In this document: piece by piece, positions 35,895 through 48,325 of the stretch
How the letters are laid out: every line of letters begins with the position of its first letter
Position numbering within the stretch: the stretch's first letter is position 1
Source: Protopterus annectens
Taxonomy: Eukaryota; Chordata; Ceratodontiformes; Protopteridae
DNA length: 64,000 nucleotides
Reading direction: 5' to 3'
Assembly (NCBI RefSeq): GCF_019279795.1
Contig: NC_056726.1
Location: 1,020,640,527 to 1,020,704,526 of the forward strand
Notes under the pieces: generated by a model
Told to the model about the DNA's origin: nothing
Databases searched by the model: none
What the model saw: only the letters and a program-made list of their open reading frames with translations
Translations under genes and position numbers: made by a program

Positions 35895-36671
35895 TCAGAT
35901 GTCATCCATAGAGGCTCTGGAATGAAATGCTACAGAAGTAGTCATAGATCTGGTAGAATGAACCTTTATTCTGGCAGGTAAGGACAGCTTATTATGTTGG
36001 AAGATAAAAGTAATGACCTTTCTAAGCCAGGAGGATAAAGTCACTTTGGATACAGGTTTGCCCAATCTGGGTTCTGCAAAGGCCACAAACAATTGATCTG
36101 TTTTCCTAAAAGATTTAGTCCTATCCAAATAACAACGAAGCTGCCGATGCACATCAAAGGTGTGCAAAAGGTACTCCCCTCTATTAGAATGCTGGGGAAA
36201 GAAAACTGGCAGGTCAATAGATTGGTTAATGGAAAATACAGAAATGACCTTGGGCAAGATAGAAGGGTCAGTACGAAGGGACACCCTATCCAGGTGGAAG
36301 ATCAAGTAAGGTCTCTTAGCACTCATGGCATGTAGCTCAGATATTCTTCTCACTGTGGTAAGTGCTACTAGAAGTAAGGTTTTCCATGACAAAAATTTGA
36401 AATCACATGAATCAAAGGGCTCAAAAGGAGGACTTGTGAGAGATTGAAGCACCAAAGTCAAGTACCAGGGTTCTAATGGAGGCTTGACCAGAGGTTTAAC
36501 ATGTAATACTCCTTTCAGAAATGTCTTGCATAGGCAGTGTGACATAATCGAAGAATTATCAAGTCCATTATGAAAATTGGTGATAGCTCCTAAATGTACA
36601 GTGATCATCGATGCTGAGGCTCCTGCATGTAAAAGAGTCATCAGGTATTGAAGGATCTTTAGAATAGACAT
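35895..36671 (-). pseudogene. DIRS tyrosine recombinase region
   Basis: This part gives a frame of about 258 codons with core-binding and catalytic words of a DIRS tyrosine recombinase: LLLVALTTVRRISELHAMS, which carries the first catalytic Arg region, and KVHSTRSMTTSVAF in the H-x-x-R position. A YR would join the circular DNA to the target without a nick-repair duplication. It is the last gene of the element before the 3' ITR, the usual place. Part of a broken element. Confidence 0.8.
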
Positions 36672-37251
36672 AGAGAAGGGATCGATGTTCTGATCTTTGG
36701 CCCAAATAGAAAATCTAGTCTATTTACTAGAATAAATTTTCCTGGTGGAAGGTAAGTGTGAAGCCAGAAGAATTTCCCGAACAGGAGATGGGTTGTCAGG
36801 CAGCCTAGCAATCACTGGAAGTGAAGGAACCAAGCTGTGAGCTTGAGACTGTGCAGGTTCAGATGAATTAGTCCCCGAGGATGAGATAACAGGTCTTGGG
36901 AATGATCCAGGATCCACGGGCTGTGAATCAGATGAGGCCATAGAAACTGGAACCAGACTTGACGGGGCCAGTAGGGGGCAATGAGGATCACTTTGCCTCT
37001 CAACCTCTGAGCTTTCTGAGGAAACAGACAAAGGTGGGGGGATTGCAGCAAGCCTTGCCCCGACGTCAAAAGATCCGATCTGCTGTTAAAGGGTTGACAG
37101 GCCACTCATGAGGCATCAGGATGTACCTGTTCAGATTGTCTGCAATAAAGTTGGAAATCCCAGGAATGTGCGTCGTTATAAGAAAGCGGTTGGAAGCTAT
37201 CACCCAGTGCCAAATCCTCATGGCTTCCTGACACAGGGGGTAAGATCTGGT

Positions 37252-38431
37252 TCAGCTTTGTTTGTTGATATACCAGATGACTGACATGTTGTCTGACTGA
37301 ATTGCAATGGTCCCAGAGGGTAGGGATGCAAGGAATGCTTGCAACACTAAGAGAACTGCCCTTAGTTCCAGGACATTTATGTGCAAATTGGCCTCCATGG
37401 GGGAACCAGATGCCTTGGACCGTCTTTCCCAGGAAATGCCACCCCCCCCCAGCCTAACAGGGCAGCATCCATGCTCACCATGACCATGGGCTGGGGAAGA
37501 CAGAATGGTTGACACCAAAGATTTATTTGTGTCTTCATCCACCATAGTATTTCTTCCTTGCAACGGTTTGTAAGAAGTGTCATGTGGTCGAGTGGGTGAG
37601 TTAGAAATGACCATTGTGAGGAAAGGAGCCACTGCAATATTCTCATGTGCAGCCTTGCCAGTGGTACTAACATAATGGCAGCTGCCATGGAGCCTAAGAG
37701 TTGCAGTACAAGACATGCTGGTACATAGGTCTGAGGAAAAAGGTCTTGGATTTGGCGTCTTATTTTTGAAAGCCTGTGAGGGAAAGAGAAGCTTGACAGG
37801 ATGTTGTGTCGAAGACTGCTCAATAAATTCCAGTGTCTTCACTGAGGACATCTGAGATTTGTCCTTGTTGATTGTAATCCCCAAGCGGAGAGCAAGACCT
37901 TTGTAAGAGAGGCTGCGGACTAGGAGATTCCTGGTCAGAGTGGTAAGGAGCCAATCGTCTACATACAGAAACACCTGGAATCCTTGTAGCCAAAGATGAG
38001 CTACCACAACTGGTATACATTTGGTGAAAACTCAAGGGGCTCTTGAGAGACCGAATGGCAGTGCCCTGAACTGGTAGTGATTGGCTCCAAGCCATAAGTG
38101 GAGAAACCTCTGGGAGCAGTGATCCATCTTTATGTGGTAGTACATGTCCTGGAGGTCTATAGAGTACATCCTGTTGTCCCTCCCTATGGAGGGATGAATG
38201 GACTGTACCATGACCATCTGGAATTTTTGAGGTTTGATACATTTCCTCAATAGGCTGAGATCCAGGATTGATCTCCAGTCCCCTGTCTTTTGTGGCACTA
38301 AAAAGAACCTCAAGTAAAACCCGAATCCTGTCTGGTATGGTGGGACTGGTTGGATGAATCTTTTTCTTAGCAGTTTTTCTATTTCTAAGGCTGCTAATTC
38401 CCTCTGATTGGGTGGTACATTGGGGATTCAT
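37252..38431 (-). pseudogene. DIRS reverse transcriptase and RNase H region
   Basis: RT words on the minus strand: WRSILDLSLLRKCI (near 38270), YYHIKMDHCSQRFLHLW (near 38130), FRALPFGLSRAP (near 38045) and FQVFLYVDDWLLT (near 37965) with catalytic Y-V-D-D. An RNase H-like part follows with VMVSMDAALLGWGGVAFPG (near 37450) and IAIQSDNMSVIWYINKQS (37252-37310), as in DIRS RNase H. The region spans more than one frame in this fossil. Confidence 0.85.
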
Positions 38432-38499
38432 TTGACGGGTCTGGGAATTAAATCAAATGTTATTTGGTTGCCTCTGGATATTGTTCTCTGCACCCAAAC

Positions 38500-41050
38500 A
38501 TTGGTAGTAATATGATGCTAGGCTGGTAGGTGCAGAGAAAAATGACCCCCGACTGCTTCCAGAGGAAAGGAATCATGCCGCTGCTCACATGCACTGGTAG
38601 GGTCTGCTGGAGAAATAATCTCTAGCACCCTGGTTATTTGGACCCCCTCTACCCCAAAATGGGTGTCTTCCAGATGAGTTGCCCCCTCTGCCCCAGGGGG
38701 ATTGTTCAGCACGAGTGTCATGAAAAGATTCTTGGGATTTCTTGAACCACATTTTTCCACCCTTCTGGTTCCTGGAGTAGGACCTCTGGGGGTTGGAAAA
38801 GCGTATGCCCACAGCAGACAAGGTCTTTTAGTCTTTCTCACTTTGTGCAAGTGTGTCTCGTACTTTGGGTACAAAAAGTGCAGATTTATCAACATGTGCA
38901 TTGATGAAGGAAGATTTAAAGGGATCTGCAAAGTCACACAGCCACATCCAAGCATTACGTCTCATGACAATGCCTGATGCGGCAGCTCAAGCTGCCCCCT
39001 CGGTGTTGTGAGATATCAAATGCATCGAGGAGTTTGAGATGGATTCAAGGGTAGCTAGCTGCAAGGCGACAGCATCACATACCTCATCAGGCAGTACCCC
39101 ACCAAAGAGGAAGACATTTTGGAAATTAGGTCTCTTTGGAGGTGAGTAAAGTGTGCCAGATAGTTCAGCAACTGAATGGTGAAGGTCGCTGAAGCATAGG
39201 TCTGTTTCCCTAGTCTGTCCATGGTCTGGGACTCCCTGTTCAAAAGATGGACAGTGGTACTATCATCTGCCAGTTCCCTCTTTGTGGCCGCCACCATGAT
39301 CATAGAATCAACTATCAACTGCTTGGACCAGTGGGGCTGGTCTTCAGATGTAGATAAAATTTTGTCTGGGCCTCTGGGGGACAGGTTCTATGCTGTCTGG
39401 GGCCTTCTGGGTACACTGCACAATGAGCTTAACAAGGTTATCTGCTGGTGGGGTCACCCAGGAAGTAGATGGCCAGGCATGGAAGGCCTGCAAGAACACC
39501 AATTCCTCAGAAGGAAGGGTTAGGGGACTTCCAGTCTCCCCCGCTGCTTGATGATTTCGAGAATGTCTCCGAATGAGACATCATCTGGGGGAGACCGTGG
39601 GGACCCTTCCCCCTAATCACAGTCAGTGTCTTCAGTGATAGATTCCTCCAGGAATCAAGGTGCTTCCTTTTGCACCATTTGTTCCAGGGTGGTTCCCCAG
39701 TGGAATTTTCTGAAGAGGACTCCAGAGAAGGGGTTTCCTTCAAATGGGGGTCTTGCGACTCTCATGCCTGAGGTCCCAAAATAGGGGATTGGGACAGCTG
39801 CATACTGGGAAGGTTCTGATACTGATGTCATTGGTGCTGACTGCGAGCCTGTGGAGGCAAGGACCCTCTCCATCACCTGGAAAGCAGGCCTGCCCAAGGA
39901 TGCATGGGAGCCCAGAACTTAGAAGGACAACCTCGGAATGAGGGTCACACCCCACTCTGAGGAGCCTCCCTTCAGGTGAGGAGCTCCGAGAGGACTGGAA
40001 GCCAATCGAGTCATGGACATAGATGGCGCCAGCGAGAAAATAGGTGCCGGGCTAGGTACCAAGGTACAGACTGTCCAATCATTGCTCCAAGAAAGCATCA
40101 GCTCCACCAGAGCCTATGCAGCAAGGGTGGTCAGTGCCGACAGGGAAAAAACTGCTGTCAGAGCCAACACAGTATGCACCTGTGTGGACATCAGTACAGA
40201 GATCTCAAGGACCTGGCTAGAGACCAGAAGAGGATAAACAGGGGAAGATGTAGTAAAAGATTCCAAGCTAAGAAGGACAGAAGGTCTAGCTGGAATGGGC
40301 AATCCCCTAGCTGAAAGAAGTTGGTCCACAACCCACACTAGATCTAATTCAGAAAAACTCCTGGTGGATCTAAAGGAGGCTACTGAAGGAGAATCAGGTC
40401 TTTCTAGAAAGGGGCTAAACCTCTGCTCCAAAAAAAGGTCGTAAGTTGGAGAGTATCTTGTCCATGGCAGATATTCAGGTTTTGGAGTCAAAGGAACTAT
40501 CAGCACCATGACCAGGGATGGTGTGAAGCAGGTACAGTCATAGGAGCCAATGTTAGATCCAAGGATGGCATAAAATTCTGTGGTGCCAAGGTTAGAACCA
40601 AAATAGGGGTGAATATCATGGATGGTACTGAGGGAGAAGATACAGAGCCTGGTGCCGAAGAGGCCTGCACCAAGCGCGCCTGCAAAGCATGGAGCCGACT
40701 CTGTTCTGTAACTGATGGAAATGCAGGAACCAAGTGACTCTATTTTTCCTTATGGTTTTTGGTCTTTGGAGGGGGGTGAGACCTCGGACCCAGATAAAGC
40801 CTCCGAAAAAGGTGTCTTAATTAGATCTTTTAACATAAGCTTATTTTTTATGTTCTGCTAGTGTACTATTACTAAAACTAGCACAAATGTCACAGTCAAC
40901 TTTAATATGATCCACGTCCAAACAGTAGACACAACGAGTGTGTCCATCCAAGTTGGGCATCTTATGCCCACACTTGTCACACTGTTTAAACCCCAACTTA
41001 GATTTGTCTGACAGTAAGGCAACAAGGCTATCCTATAGAAAAAAAACAAA
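38500..41050 (-). pseudogene. DIRS gag-like region
   Basis: Upstream of RT lies a long region with low-complexity acidic and Ser/Pro-rich stretches. Near 40870-41000 a minus frame reads KQCDKCGHKMPNLDGHTRC, then CLDVDHIKVDCDIC, a cluster of CX2C/H pairs like the zinc module of vertebrate DIRS gag proteins. Other parts of the region (Ser-rich 39900-40730) are unfamiliar. It is a broken fossil. Confidence 0.6.
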
Positions 41051-41350
41051 AGAAGGGAGAGAAAAAGGGTAGGGAGTAGAATTAGGTTATAGGCGACAGT
41101 GAGAATGGGCTAAATTGACTAAAAAATAAAAAAATTTTGAGGAGAAACTATCTTAAAAATTACAGTTTTCTAGCAAGTCTGACTGGGAATGCAGCAAACA
41201 AGATCTGAAGTAACAAGGAGTGGGGCATTATGGGTAGGTCATAGCTGAAAGTTTTTGGCTGGTGCGAGCTTGGAAACGACCATATCTGTTCCGGGGAAGG
41301 AACCAAAGTCCTATTTGTAATGAATAAACAAAGATTTACAGCATCAGATT

Positions 41351-41947
41351 GATTATTATACCTGTTCTGCAGCCCAGCCTCCAGCACAGCCACCTTTGTG
41401 GCAGTGAAGGACCAATGTTGACTGCCCATGGGTGGGGATCTCAGTCAAGCTGCAGTGTCTGAAGGCACATGCACCTCTGATTCCACAACACATGCCCCAT
41501 CCAAGGTATTTACCCCCTCGTGTCACACACCACGCCTGTATGCTCTCTTGTCTGTCTTGTCTGTCTGCAAATACAAAATATCCTACCCAATTTACATCCC
41601 CGCACATACCTACATTCCTTCCCCAACATTCACTCTCTCCTTAAAAAATGGGCACCTGTCCCACAAAAAAGTCACCCCATACATAGCTCTCCATTTTGCA
41701 CTTGTCCACTAGACACAACTAATTAAGTCCAATTGGCTTAACAACACATTTATGTTGTCCTCACGCCTTTCTCTGGGGTTTGAGGGCCCAAATTCATGTA
41801 CAAAATCTGCACAAATGCACAGCTATTGCTGTACAAGAAATGGAGAGCTGTGGCCCATTCCTACACCCGTCCTGCACATTGCTGCTTGCCTTTCAGTATG
41901 TTTTTCCCCCTACTTGCCACCATTTTACCACTGTCCTATCACCTTTT
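41351..41947. other. unassigned sequence between DIRS and SINE
   Basis: About 600 bp, C/A-rich. Plus frames of 70-94 codons exist (for example 41428-41712) but have no recognisable domain. I see nothing to name. Confidence 0.4.
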
Positions 41948-42165
41948 CTGTTTTTTTTTTTTTTTAGCTCGGGTTTGTGCAGAGCTAAGAGGCATGCTGC
42001 ACAAACCTGTGCAAGCCTGCTTAAAAGTGCTTTAATGTGCCTTAATGATCTTATGTGTTTCTTACACTGTTAGAAACATCTGCAAAATAATCACCATGCC
42101 AGATCTCAAACCCAGGCTCAACTAGAGCACAGTGCATTAGCTCACTAGGCCACTCACCTCTGAAT
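41948..42165 (-). mobile_element. tRNA-derived SINE with poly-A tail
   Basis: The minus strand starts with a tRNA-like head: A box tggcctagtgagc (about 42141-42153) and B box ggtttgagatc (about 42101-42111), the pol III internal promoter spacing. A ~130 bp body follows and the element ends in an A run (the T run at 41949-41965 on plus). Length is ~217 bp. It is not the same family as the SINEs near 49 kb. Confidence 0.75.
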
Positions 42166-43014
42166 CAAAACGTGATTTCAGCAACATATACTAATTGTCA
42201 CTGACAGACAGCAGGTGCATATAATATGAAAAATGGGAGTGAAATCACTCCCCTTCAGCTATTTAAATTTATTGGCCATCCAACTGTATTCCATAGTACC
42301 AGGATACGAAAGTGACCACCCCCCTTTCACTCTATCTTACTGTTTTAAAAATAGTGACTCTCCACTAAAACTTAACTTTTTAGACAAGTAAAACTTAAGT
42401 TACCTACTTTCACATCTAACTCCTCTAGTGCACACTGCAGTGTTTAGGATAAACCATTTTCCTTCATCTTACCTTTAAACATCTATTTCATGACCACCAG
42501 TTATTGGAGAGCCCACATTCTGTCTCTCAGTAATCATCTTGAGATTAGTGCTTCTGTTTTCTCCTGGTGAGAGAAGGAGTGCAATTACATTTTTTCCTGG
42601 AGACTGCTGATCACCAGGAAGCCTAATAACTGCTTTATATGTAACAGCTTGGAATCTGTGCTTATATTCTGATCCTGGTGAGAGTAGAAGCAGAGTGCAT
42701 TAATTCCTGACTTTTTCTGATTGGAGATTGAGTGTTTGTGCTTAACGTATTTGATTGGTCTGGTTGCTATTAAAGGCATCTACCAGAAAAAGTCTACATG
42801 CCTGCAGACCCTTGCATAATCTGGGAGAAGACTGTGCATCACCAAACTGGCCATGGCCTGATTCTCCTCTTGGCATTGGTGCTAACATTTTGCTTCTGGT
42901 GAGAGAAGAACCAATGGAGTATGGTATCCCAACAGAGTGAAGCTGTGCTGAGATCAGCATTAGTAGTATATAGGCATTAGCCATTCATGCAGCTCCCCTC
43001 TTTTCATCATTCTT
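42166..43014. other. unassigned sequence with decayed internal repeat
   Basis: No gene seen. The word cctggtgagag with variable flanks recurs near 42565, 42675 and 42895, each preceded by gtgctt or gtgcta and an A/T stretch, suggesting an old tandem or dispersed repeat. Confidence 0.4.
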
Positions 43015-43930
43015 CACAAGCTTCTTCTTATTTCGGCTTTTCCCGATTAGGGATCACCACAGCGGATCACCTGTTTCCATTTCTTCCTGTCCTCTGCATC
43101 TTGCTCTGTCACACCAACCACCTGCATGTCCTCTCTGACCACATCCATAAACGTTATCTTAGGCCTTCCTCTTACCTGGCAGCTTCATCCTTAGCATCCT
43201 TTTCCCAATATACCCAGCATCCCTCCTCAGCACATGTCCAAACCAATGCAATCTCGCCTCTCTGGCTTTGTATCCAAACTGTCCAACCTGGGCTGACCCT
43301 CTAATATACTTATTCCTAATCCTGTCTACCCTCGTCACAGCCAGTGCAAATCTTAACATCTTTAACTCTGCCACATCCAGCTCTGACTCCTGCCTTTTTG
43401 TCAGTGCCACTGCCTCCAACCCATATAACATAGCTAGTCTCACTACCCTTTTGTAGACCTTCCCTTTCACTCTTACTGGTACTGTTCAGTCACAAATCAC
43501 TCCTGACACTCTTCTCCACCCATTCCACCCTGCCTGTACTCTCCTCTTCACCTCTCTTCCACACTCGTCATTGCTCTGAACTGTTGATCCCAATTATTTA
43601 AACTCATCCACCTTCGTCAACTCTACTCCCTGCATCCTCACCATTCCTCTATCCTCCCTTTCATTCACACACATATATTCCGTCTTAGTCTGGCTGACCT
43701 TCATTCCTCTCCTCTCTAGAGCATATCTCCACCTCTCCAGGGTCACCTCAACTTGTTCCCAACTCTCACTACATATCACAATGTCATCTGCAAACATCAT
43801 AGTCCACAGGGACTCCTGTCTGATCTCATCTGTCAACCTGTCCATCACCAGTGCAAATAAGAAAAGGGCTCAGAGCTGATCCTTGATGCAATCCCACCTC
43901 CAACTTAAACACATCATTCTTGACAAGCTA
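43015..43930 (-). mobile_element. RTE-type LINE, 3' end (5'-truncated)
   Basis: Minus frames show VGLHQGSALSPF (near 43890), VMDRLTDEIRQESLWTMMFADDIVICSES (43790-43850, catalytic FADD intact), RRGMKVSQTKTEYMCVNERE (near 43690), VYKRVVRLAMLYGLEAV (near 43420), DRIRNKYIRGSAQVG (near 43310) and ARLHWFGHVLRR (near 43240). This is the standard C-terminal half of an RTE-group polymerase. The 3' end reads ccgctgtggtgatccctaat and finishes in an aagaagaag-type tail at about 43020. Frames shift at about 43590 and 43470. 5' truncation at about 43930 is the usual LINE behaviour. Confidence 0.85.
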
Positions 43931-44109
43931 ATTCTTTATTTTTTAGTAAGTACTGCTTGATTTCTTTCTTACCTTATCCGTCTAAATACTTCATCCTTAA
44001 ATTTTCAGGGTCTATGTATTAGTTTCCCCTCAAGTGTTTGGCAGTGCTCTGTACAGACTCAGACACCTTGAGTGACCTTTTTCCTGTAAAAGGAATATAT
44101 AAGGAAACA

Positions 44110-45040
44110 GCTCTAGTAGCTTATTTAGTAATAATGACTAACCCTCCTGGCATGTCAAAAGGTCAGTTCCCTGTGCTTTCTCAGACAACCCTCTCCTGTT
44201 AACGCCCAACACTCAGACTTGTGAGAGATGCACTTATATATCCAAATTGAAAGTCATGCACTTTCAAGCCAAGACCACAATAGCTGGTCAAGAGGAGAAG
44301 GTCAACACCTGCACTACACCACATGCAACACATAGCCATCCAGAACACCCATCATCACAGCTGTCACATAAAAACAGAAACCACACACCCACCTTTGCAG
44401 AGGGTCTCAGTAGAAATCTACCCAAATAGCAGAAACCTCCAAGGCAGAAATGCACTTGACCATCACAACACAGCACAAACCACAAGACACATAGCTCATC
44501 TACACAGTGTGCACCTCAACCTAAGCCCCTAAGGCAAAACAGCTTGCAAAATACACTAAACATTGGTGGCTTGATAGTGAGGCAGTCTGATGTCCCACAG
44601 TCCCAACAGTCAGCTGTCTATCAGGTGCCAGAATCTGACACATAACACAGGCATTCAGGTCACTCTACAGCAGGTACAAATATGACTCTGTTTTTGTCCA
44701 TGTTGGTGTAAATGATTTGAGATGCATCTCCCTGGACTACATGAAAAGAGACATGGTGGAGCTCAGAGATTATGTGGCCCAGGCAGGTATGACCCTAGCA
44801 CTCAGCAGCATCCTACCATCACCCAGAATGATGCTGCAGTAGAAGCAGAAAATTACTGACTTCAACAATTGGCTATCTTTCTGGTGCCATTCTAAGGGGA
44901 TCCAGTATATGTCTGCTTGTGATGATATGATTGACAGGCCTCTATGCTTGCCAGAGATGGCCTGTATCTGTCACCCCTTGGTTTCTGGATACTGGCTAAG
45001 GCTATTGCCACCGCCATAGTGCCTTTTTAGGTGATGTTCC
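44110..45040 (+). pseudogene. CR1 copy 2 ORF1: Cys-rich segment plus SGNH esterase
   Basis: The frame includes CERCTYISKLK (about 44221-44250), aligned to CERCNYTAKLE of copy 1, a low-complexity His/Thr/Ser linker, then YDSVFVHVGVNDLRCISLDY (about 44688-44740), which contains esterase block III, and YVAQAGMTLALSSILPSP (about 44770-44820). The final D-x-x-H block lies near 44960 and reads DGLYLSP, so the catalytic His appears to be Tyr here. Several stops. The esterase is inactive in this copy. Confidence 0.75.
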
Positions 45041-45091
45041 AAAGACCAAACTAGCACCATAACAGGTAAAAATAAATGCAAGCTGAAGGTC

Positions 45092-47880
45092 ATGCTGCTC
45101 AATGCTAGAAGTCTAAATCTGAAGATGCACTCGCTCGAAGCACTCCTTAAGATGCAGAACATCGACATTTGTGCTGTAACAGAGACCTGGTTCAAAACAG
45201 CAGAAAGCACCCCATCGGTACCAGGCTATAACTCATTCCATACCGTAAAGCCCCAGAACATGGACAGAATCTCCTAAGGCAGTGGTGTCTCCATATTCAT
45301 AAAAGATACCTCCAAACTAGTAGCTCAGAGTAACGCATCCAAGATACTTCAGATACAACTAGCATTGGGTAAGATGGCAATTCAGGTCATAGACTGCTAT
45401 AGGTCCCCAACCAAATGCTCTCACTCCACATTCCTAAGCACCCTGGAAACCATTACAATCCAAACCAACACTCTCATACATGGTAAGTTCAACTACCCCT
45501 CCATCCACTGGGAAAACTACTAAAGCACAAATACACTGGCCCAATGCTTCCTGGAATTCATCAGTTCCAATGCCTCAGACCAGCTCATTCTTACCCCCAC
45601 TAGAGAAAGCAACATCCTTGACCTGGTTATTATTAACATGGGTAACCATTGCTCTACACCAACAGTCAATTCCTCCCTGGTTAGATCTAACCAGAAACAA
45701 ATCACCATGGAAATCCACATTTCGCCCATACTCCCTGCAAAGGTAACTACCATGAAAAATGCCTCCAAAGTTGACTTTGAGTTCCTAAAAACAGAAGTGG
45801 CTAACTTCACGGCACCCATGCCAATGGAAGATAGATGCATGACTGCCGAATCATACACCAATGCACTGTATGAACACATACATAATTACATGTAGATAGC
45901 CATACCCAATAGAATCAAAACTCTCTCCTCCAAAAAAAGGAAGTCAGTATGGTGGTCCCCTGCCATCAATAAACTCTACAACAGAAGGAAGAAGCTGTTG
46001 CAGAAAAGTCCCAAGATTGGAAAAACTCCCTTACTAGCCTCAACAAAAAGCTGAGATTGCGCAACAAAACCACTAAAACTAGCTATTAAGGCAGAATTGT
46101 GACTGACACAACAAACAACCACAATGCCTTCTATATTTATATCAAGAATCTTCAAGGCAATACCCAGATTTGCTCCAAGTTACTGCACAATAGTACCTCC
46201 TATATGGAGCCAACAGATATTGCCAGCATACTGGCTGACAGATTTAGTGAGAACTTCACCTCTCTCTCCTCCCCTAAAGGACCAATCACAATTTCAGAAG
46301 AATGCCTGGCACCCAGCATTACTGCATCATAGGTTAAAGCTGCACTGTCCAACGTCAGGAATACAGCTTTCATGGGACCCAACAATATCCCTAGCTGTGT
46401 TCTTCATGAGCTACAAAGTGAACTGGCACCACATCTGAGTGCCCTGTTCAATCACAGCCTCATCTCAGGCTTTGTCCCTACCAAAGGGCACACTGCTACA
46501 GTCATCCCTCACCATAAAGGGGGAGCAACTACAGATCCTGGAAATATCGCCCCCTTATGGACCTAATTAACAAGGATATAGGGAATCTCCAACTCTAGAC
46601 CCCACACAATTGGGTTTTGTGAAAGGTAGATCATGCCTGCTCAACCTGGTTGACTTCTTTGAGTCAGTCACCAGAGCTGTGGGCGAGGGTAAGGCAGTTC
46701 ATACAGCCTACCTTGATCAGGCCAGAGCCTTTGATACCATCCCTCACTCAGGAATTATTGATAGGCTCACCAAACTGGGCATCAACCCTTATATCATTTA
46801 GGTGGGTTGCAAACTGGCTCAAAGATAGAACCCACAGTGTGAAAATAGCAGACTCCAAGTCAGACTACCGACCAGTTCCAAGTGGAGTCCCACAGGGATC
46901 GGTCCTGGGTCCTCTCCTGTTTGGCATCTACTTCTCAGAAGTCCAGGCCAACATGGAGAGACTCTGGTTGACCAAGTTCACAAATGACTGCATGCTGGGA
47001 GCCATTATTAACTCCCCAATTAATGCAGACACCCTACAGAAAGGCCTTACTGTGACCAATGACTGGTGTCGAAACCATGGACTTAAGCTCAATGCCAAAA
47101 AATTCGTCGTCATCCCCTTTGGGAAAAACTGAATTTCCACTAATTACCATATCAATGGGAGCCCACTGTACACTGAAGGTGTTATAAGAGATCTGGGGAC
47201 ACAGGTTGACAGCAACCTCTCCTTTGACCACCACATTGCCACCATGGTCAGAAAGTCCTTCTATGTGGTGCATTTCATTACCAAGGGTTTCGCATCCAGG
47301 AAGAAAGAGGTCATCATTTCTCTCTACTCTTCTCTTAGACCAGTCATCGAGCATAATTCCCCATTTGGCATGTACCTCACTAGACACCTACAACAGCTGG
47401 AAAGGCCACAAAAGTACCTCATGAAGAGGATGCTAGGCATGAAACATGTGTCCTACATGGACAGACTCAAAAAATTCTAGCTATTTGCGCTCTCATATCA
47501 TCTACTAAGAGGCAAGCTCTGCTTCACTTTCAGTGCCATGTCTGACCCAGCTCTGTTAGAAATGCCACATCTAAAGAAATCCCAATCCCTCTGCACCACA
47601 CGCTCCAGAGACCTCAACCTCATTACCACAGTCAACAGAACATGCTGGAGGGACAGGTCATTACAGAGACTTAAGTGTCAGTAAGCTCCGGGGTGTGTGT
47701 GATAACTGCGTAATACTGTAATACAAGTAACTAGGTTCATAACCCAGAGACTGCCCATGCTCTGGAATAGACTTCCCATACATGTCAAGCAGAGCTCCTC
47801 ACTGGCCCTCTTCAACAGAAATCTTGATGAGTGGATGAAAAATAGAAAGTTCATTTTGGGGATCATTCCAGTGGCTCTAC
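45092..47880 (+). pseudogene. CR1 copy 2 ORF2: endonuclease and reverse transcriptase
   Basis: Starts MLLNARSLNLKMHSLEALLK with ICAVTETWFK shortly after, matching copy 1. RT words: [19 protein letters not shown] (46610), [14 protein letters not shown] (46730s), [20 protein letters not shown] (about 46885-46940) and [11 protein letters not shown] (about 46970). FTND replaces the FADD catalytic box of the other copies, so the polymerase site is lost. A ~74 bp sequence foreign to the family interrupts the C-terminal WRDRFITQRL word (47658-47731). Stops occur throughout, for example at 45277, 45895 and 46801. Confidence 0.85.
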
Positions 47881-47942
47881 TTCATAGAGGCACTTATGGA
47901 AACTAATGTCAGGCAGCACGATGCCAGGGCACTTCTATGGGT

Positions 47943-47975
47943 TAGGCTTGTAAAGGCTCCAGGGCCATTAGCCTA
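47943..47975 (+). other. CR1 3' terminal stem-loop
   Basis: Outer arms taggct/agccta pair as in the other copies; the inner stem ggct/ggcc is partly preserved. It sits immediately before the element end. Confidence 0.65.
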
Positions 47976-47998
47976 GTACACACCTAGGAACCTATGTA

Positions 47999-48304
47999 CT
48001 TGGCACTGTGATGCAAACACTACACCAGTACACAGCCAAATAAATAACAATGGATGTATGTGAGGCCCAGGATAGAAGATACACCTGTCAACTGTACAGA
48101 TTGGTGCAAAATGTCCAGAGTTTTGTACCCTATTTTTGGTCCAGTTTTCATAAAAATCATATATTTCTGGCAAAGTAGGGGCAAGCCATTAAAGACTGAG
48201 GTTAGAAAATCATGACAGACATTTGAGTCTCACACTTCATATCCCTCAGAAAACACATGCTAATGCAAATCCTGTTATTCTATACATTCTACGTTTGTAA
48301 GAGC
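47999..48304. other. unassigned sequence between CR1 copy 2 and SINE 1
   Basis: About 300 bp without a recognised gene or family. Confidence 0.4.
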
Positions 48305-48325
48305 AAGACCATAACATGTATAACC

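Larger units (their letters stand above)
35350..41350 (-). mobile_element. DIRS-type tyrosine-recombinase retroelement, fossil
   Basis: About 6 kb, reading leftwards: gag-like region with zinc-finger words, RT, RNase H, then tyrosine recombinase. The ends are inverted repeats (35352-35516 and about 41190-41350) with about a tenth of positions different by eye, and an internal complementary region sits just inside the 3' end (35646-35748). This end structure plus the recombinase defines DIRS elements, which integrate through a circular intermediate and make no target duplication. The copy is broken in several places and its ITR divergence implies a moderately old insertion. Confidence 0.92.
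44110..47998 (+). mobile_element. CR1-group LINE, copy 2 (near full length, decayed)
   Basis: The same element type as copy 1 but on the plus strand, ~3.9 kb. ORF1 (about 44110-45040) has the CERCTY Cys word and the esterase; ORF2 (45092-47880) has EN and RT. The 3' UTR stem-loop is at 47943-47975, followed by a degenerate octamer tail. Many stops and shifts, and the RT active site is altered. Confidence 0.9.

Noticed and set aside
35895-36335. Plus-strand frames in the DIRS recombinase region.
   Set aside because: Shadows of the minus-strand recombinase.
41428-41712. A 94-codon plus frame to the right of the DIRS element.
   Set aside because: No domain, no splice-site context, composition like flanking DNA.
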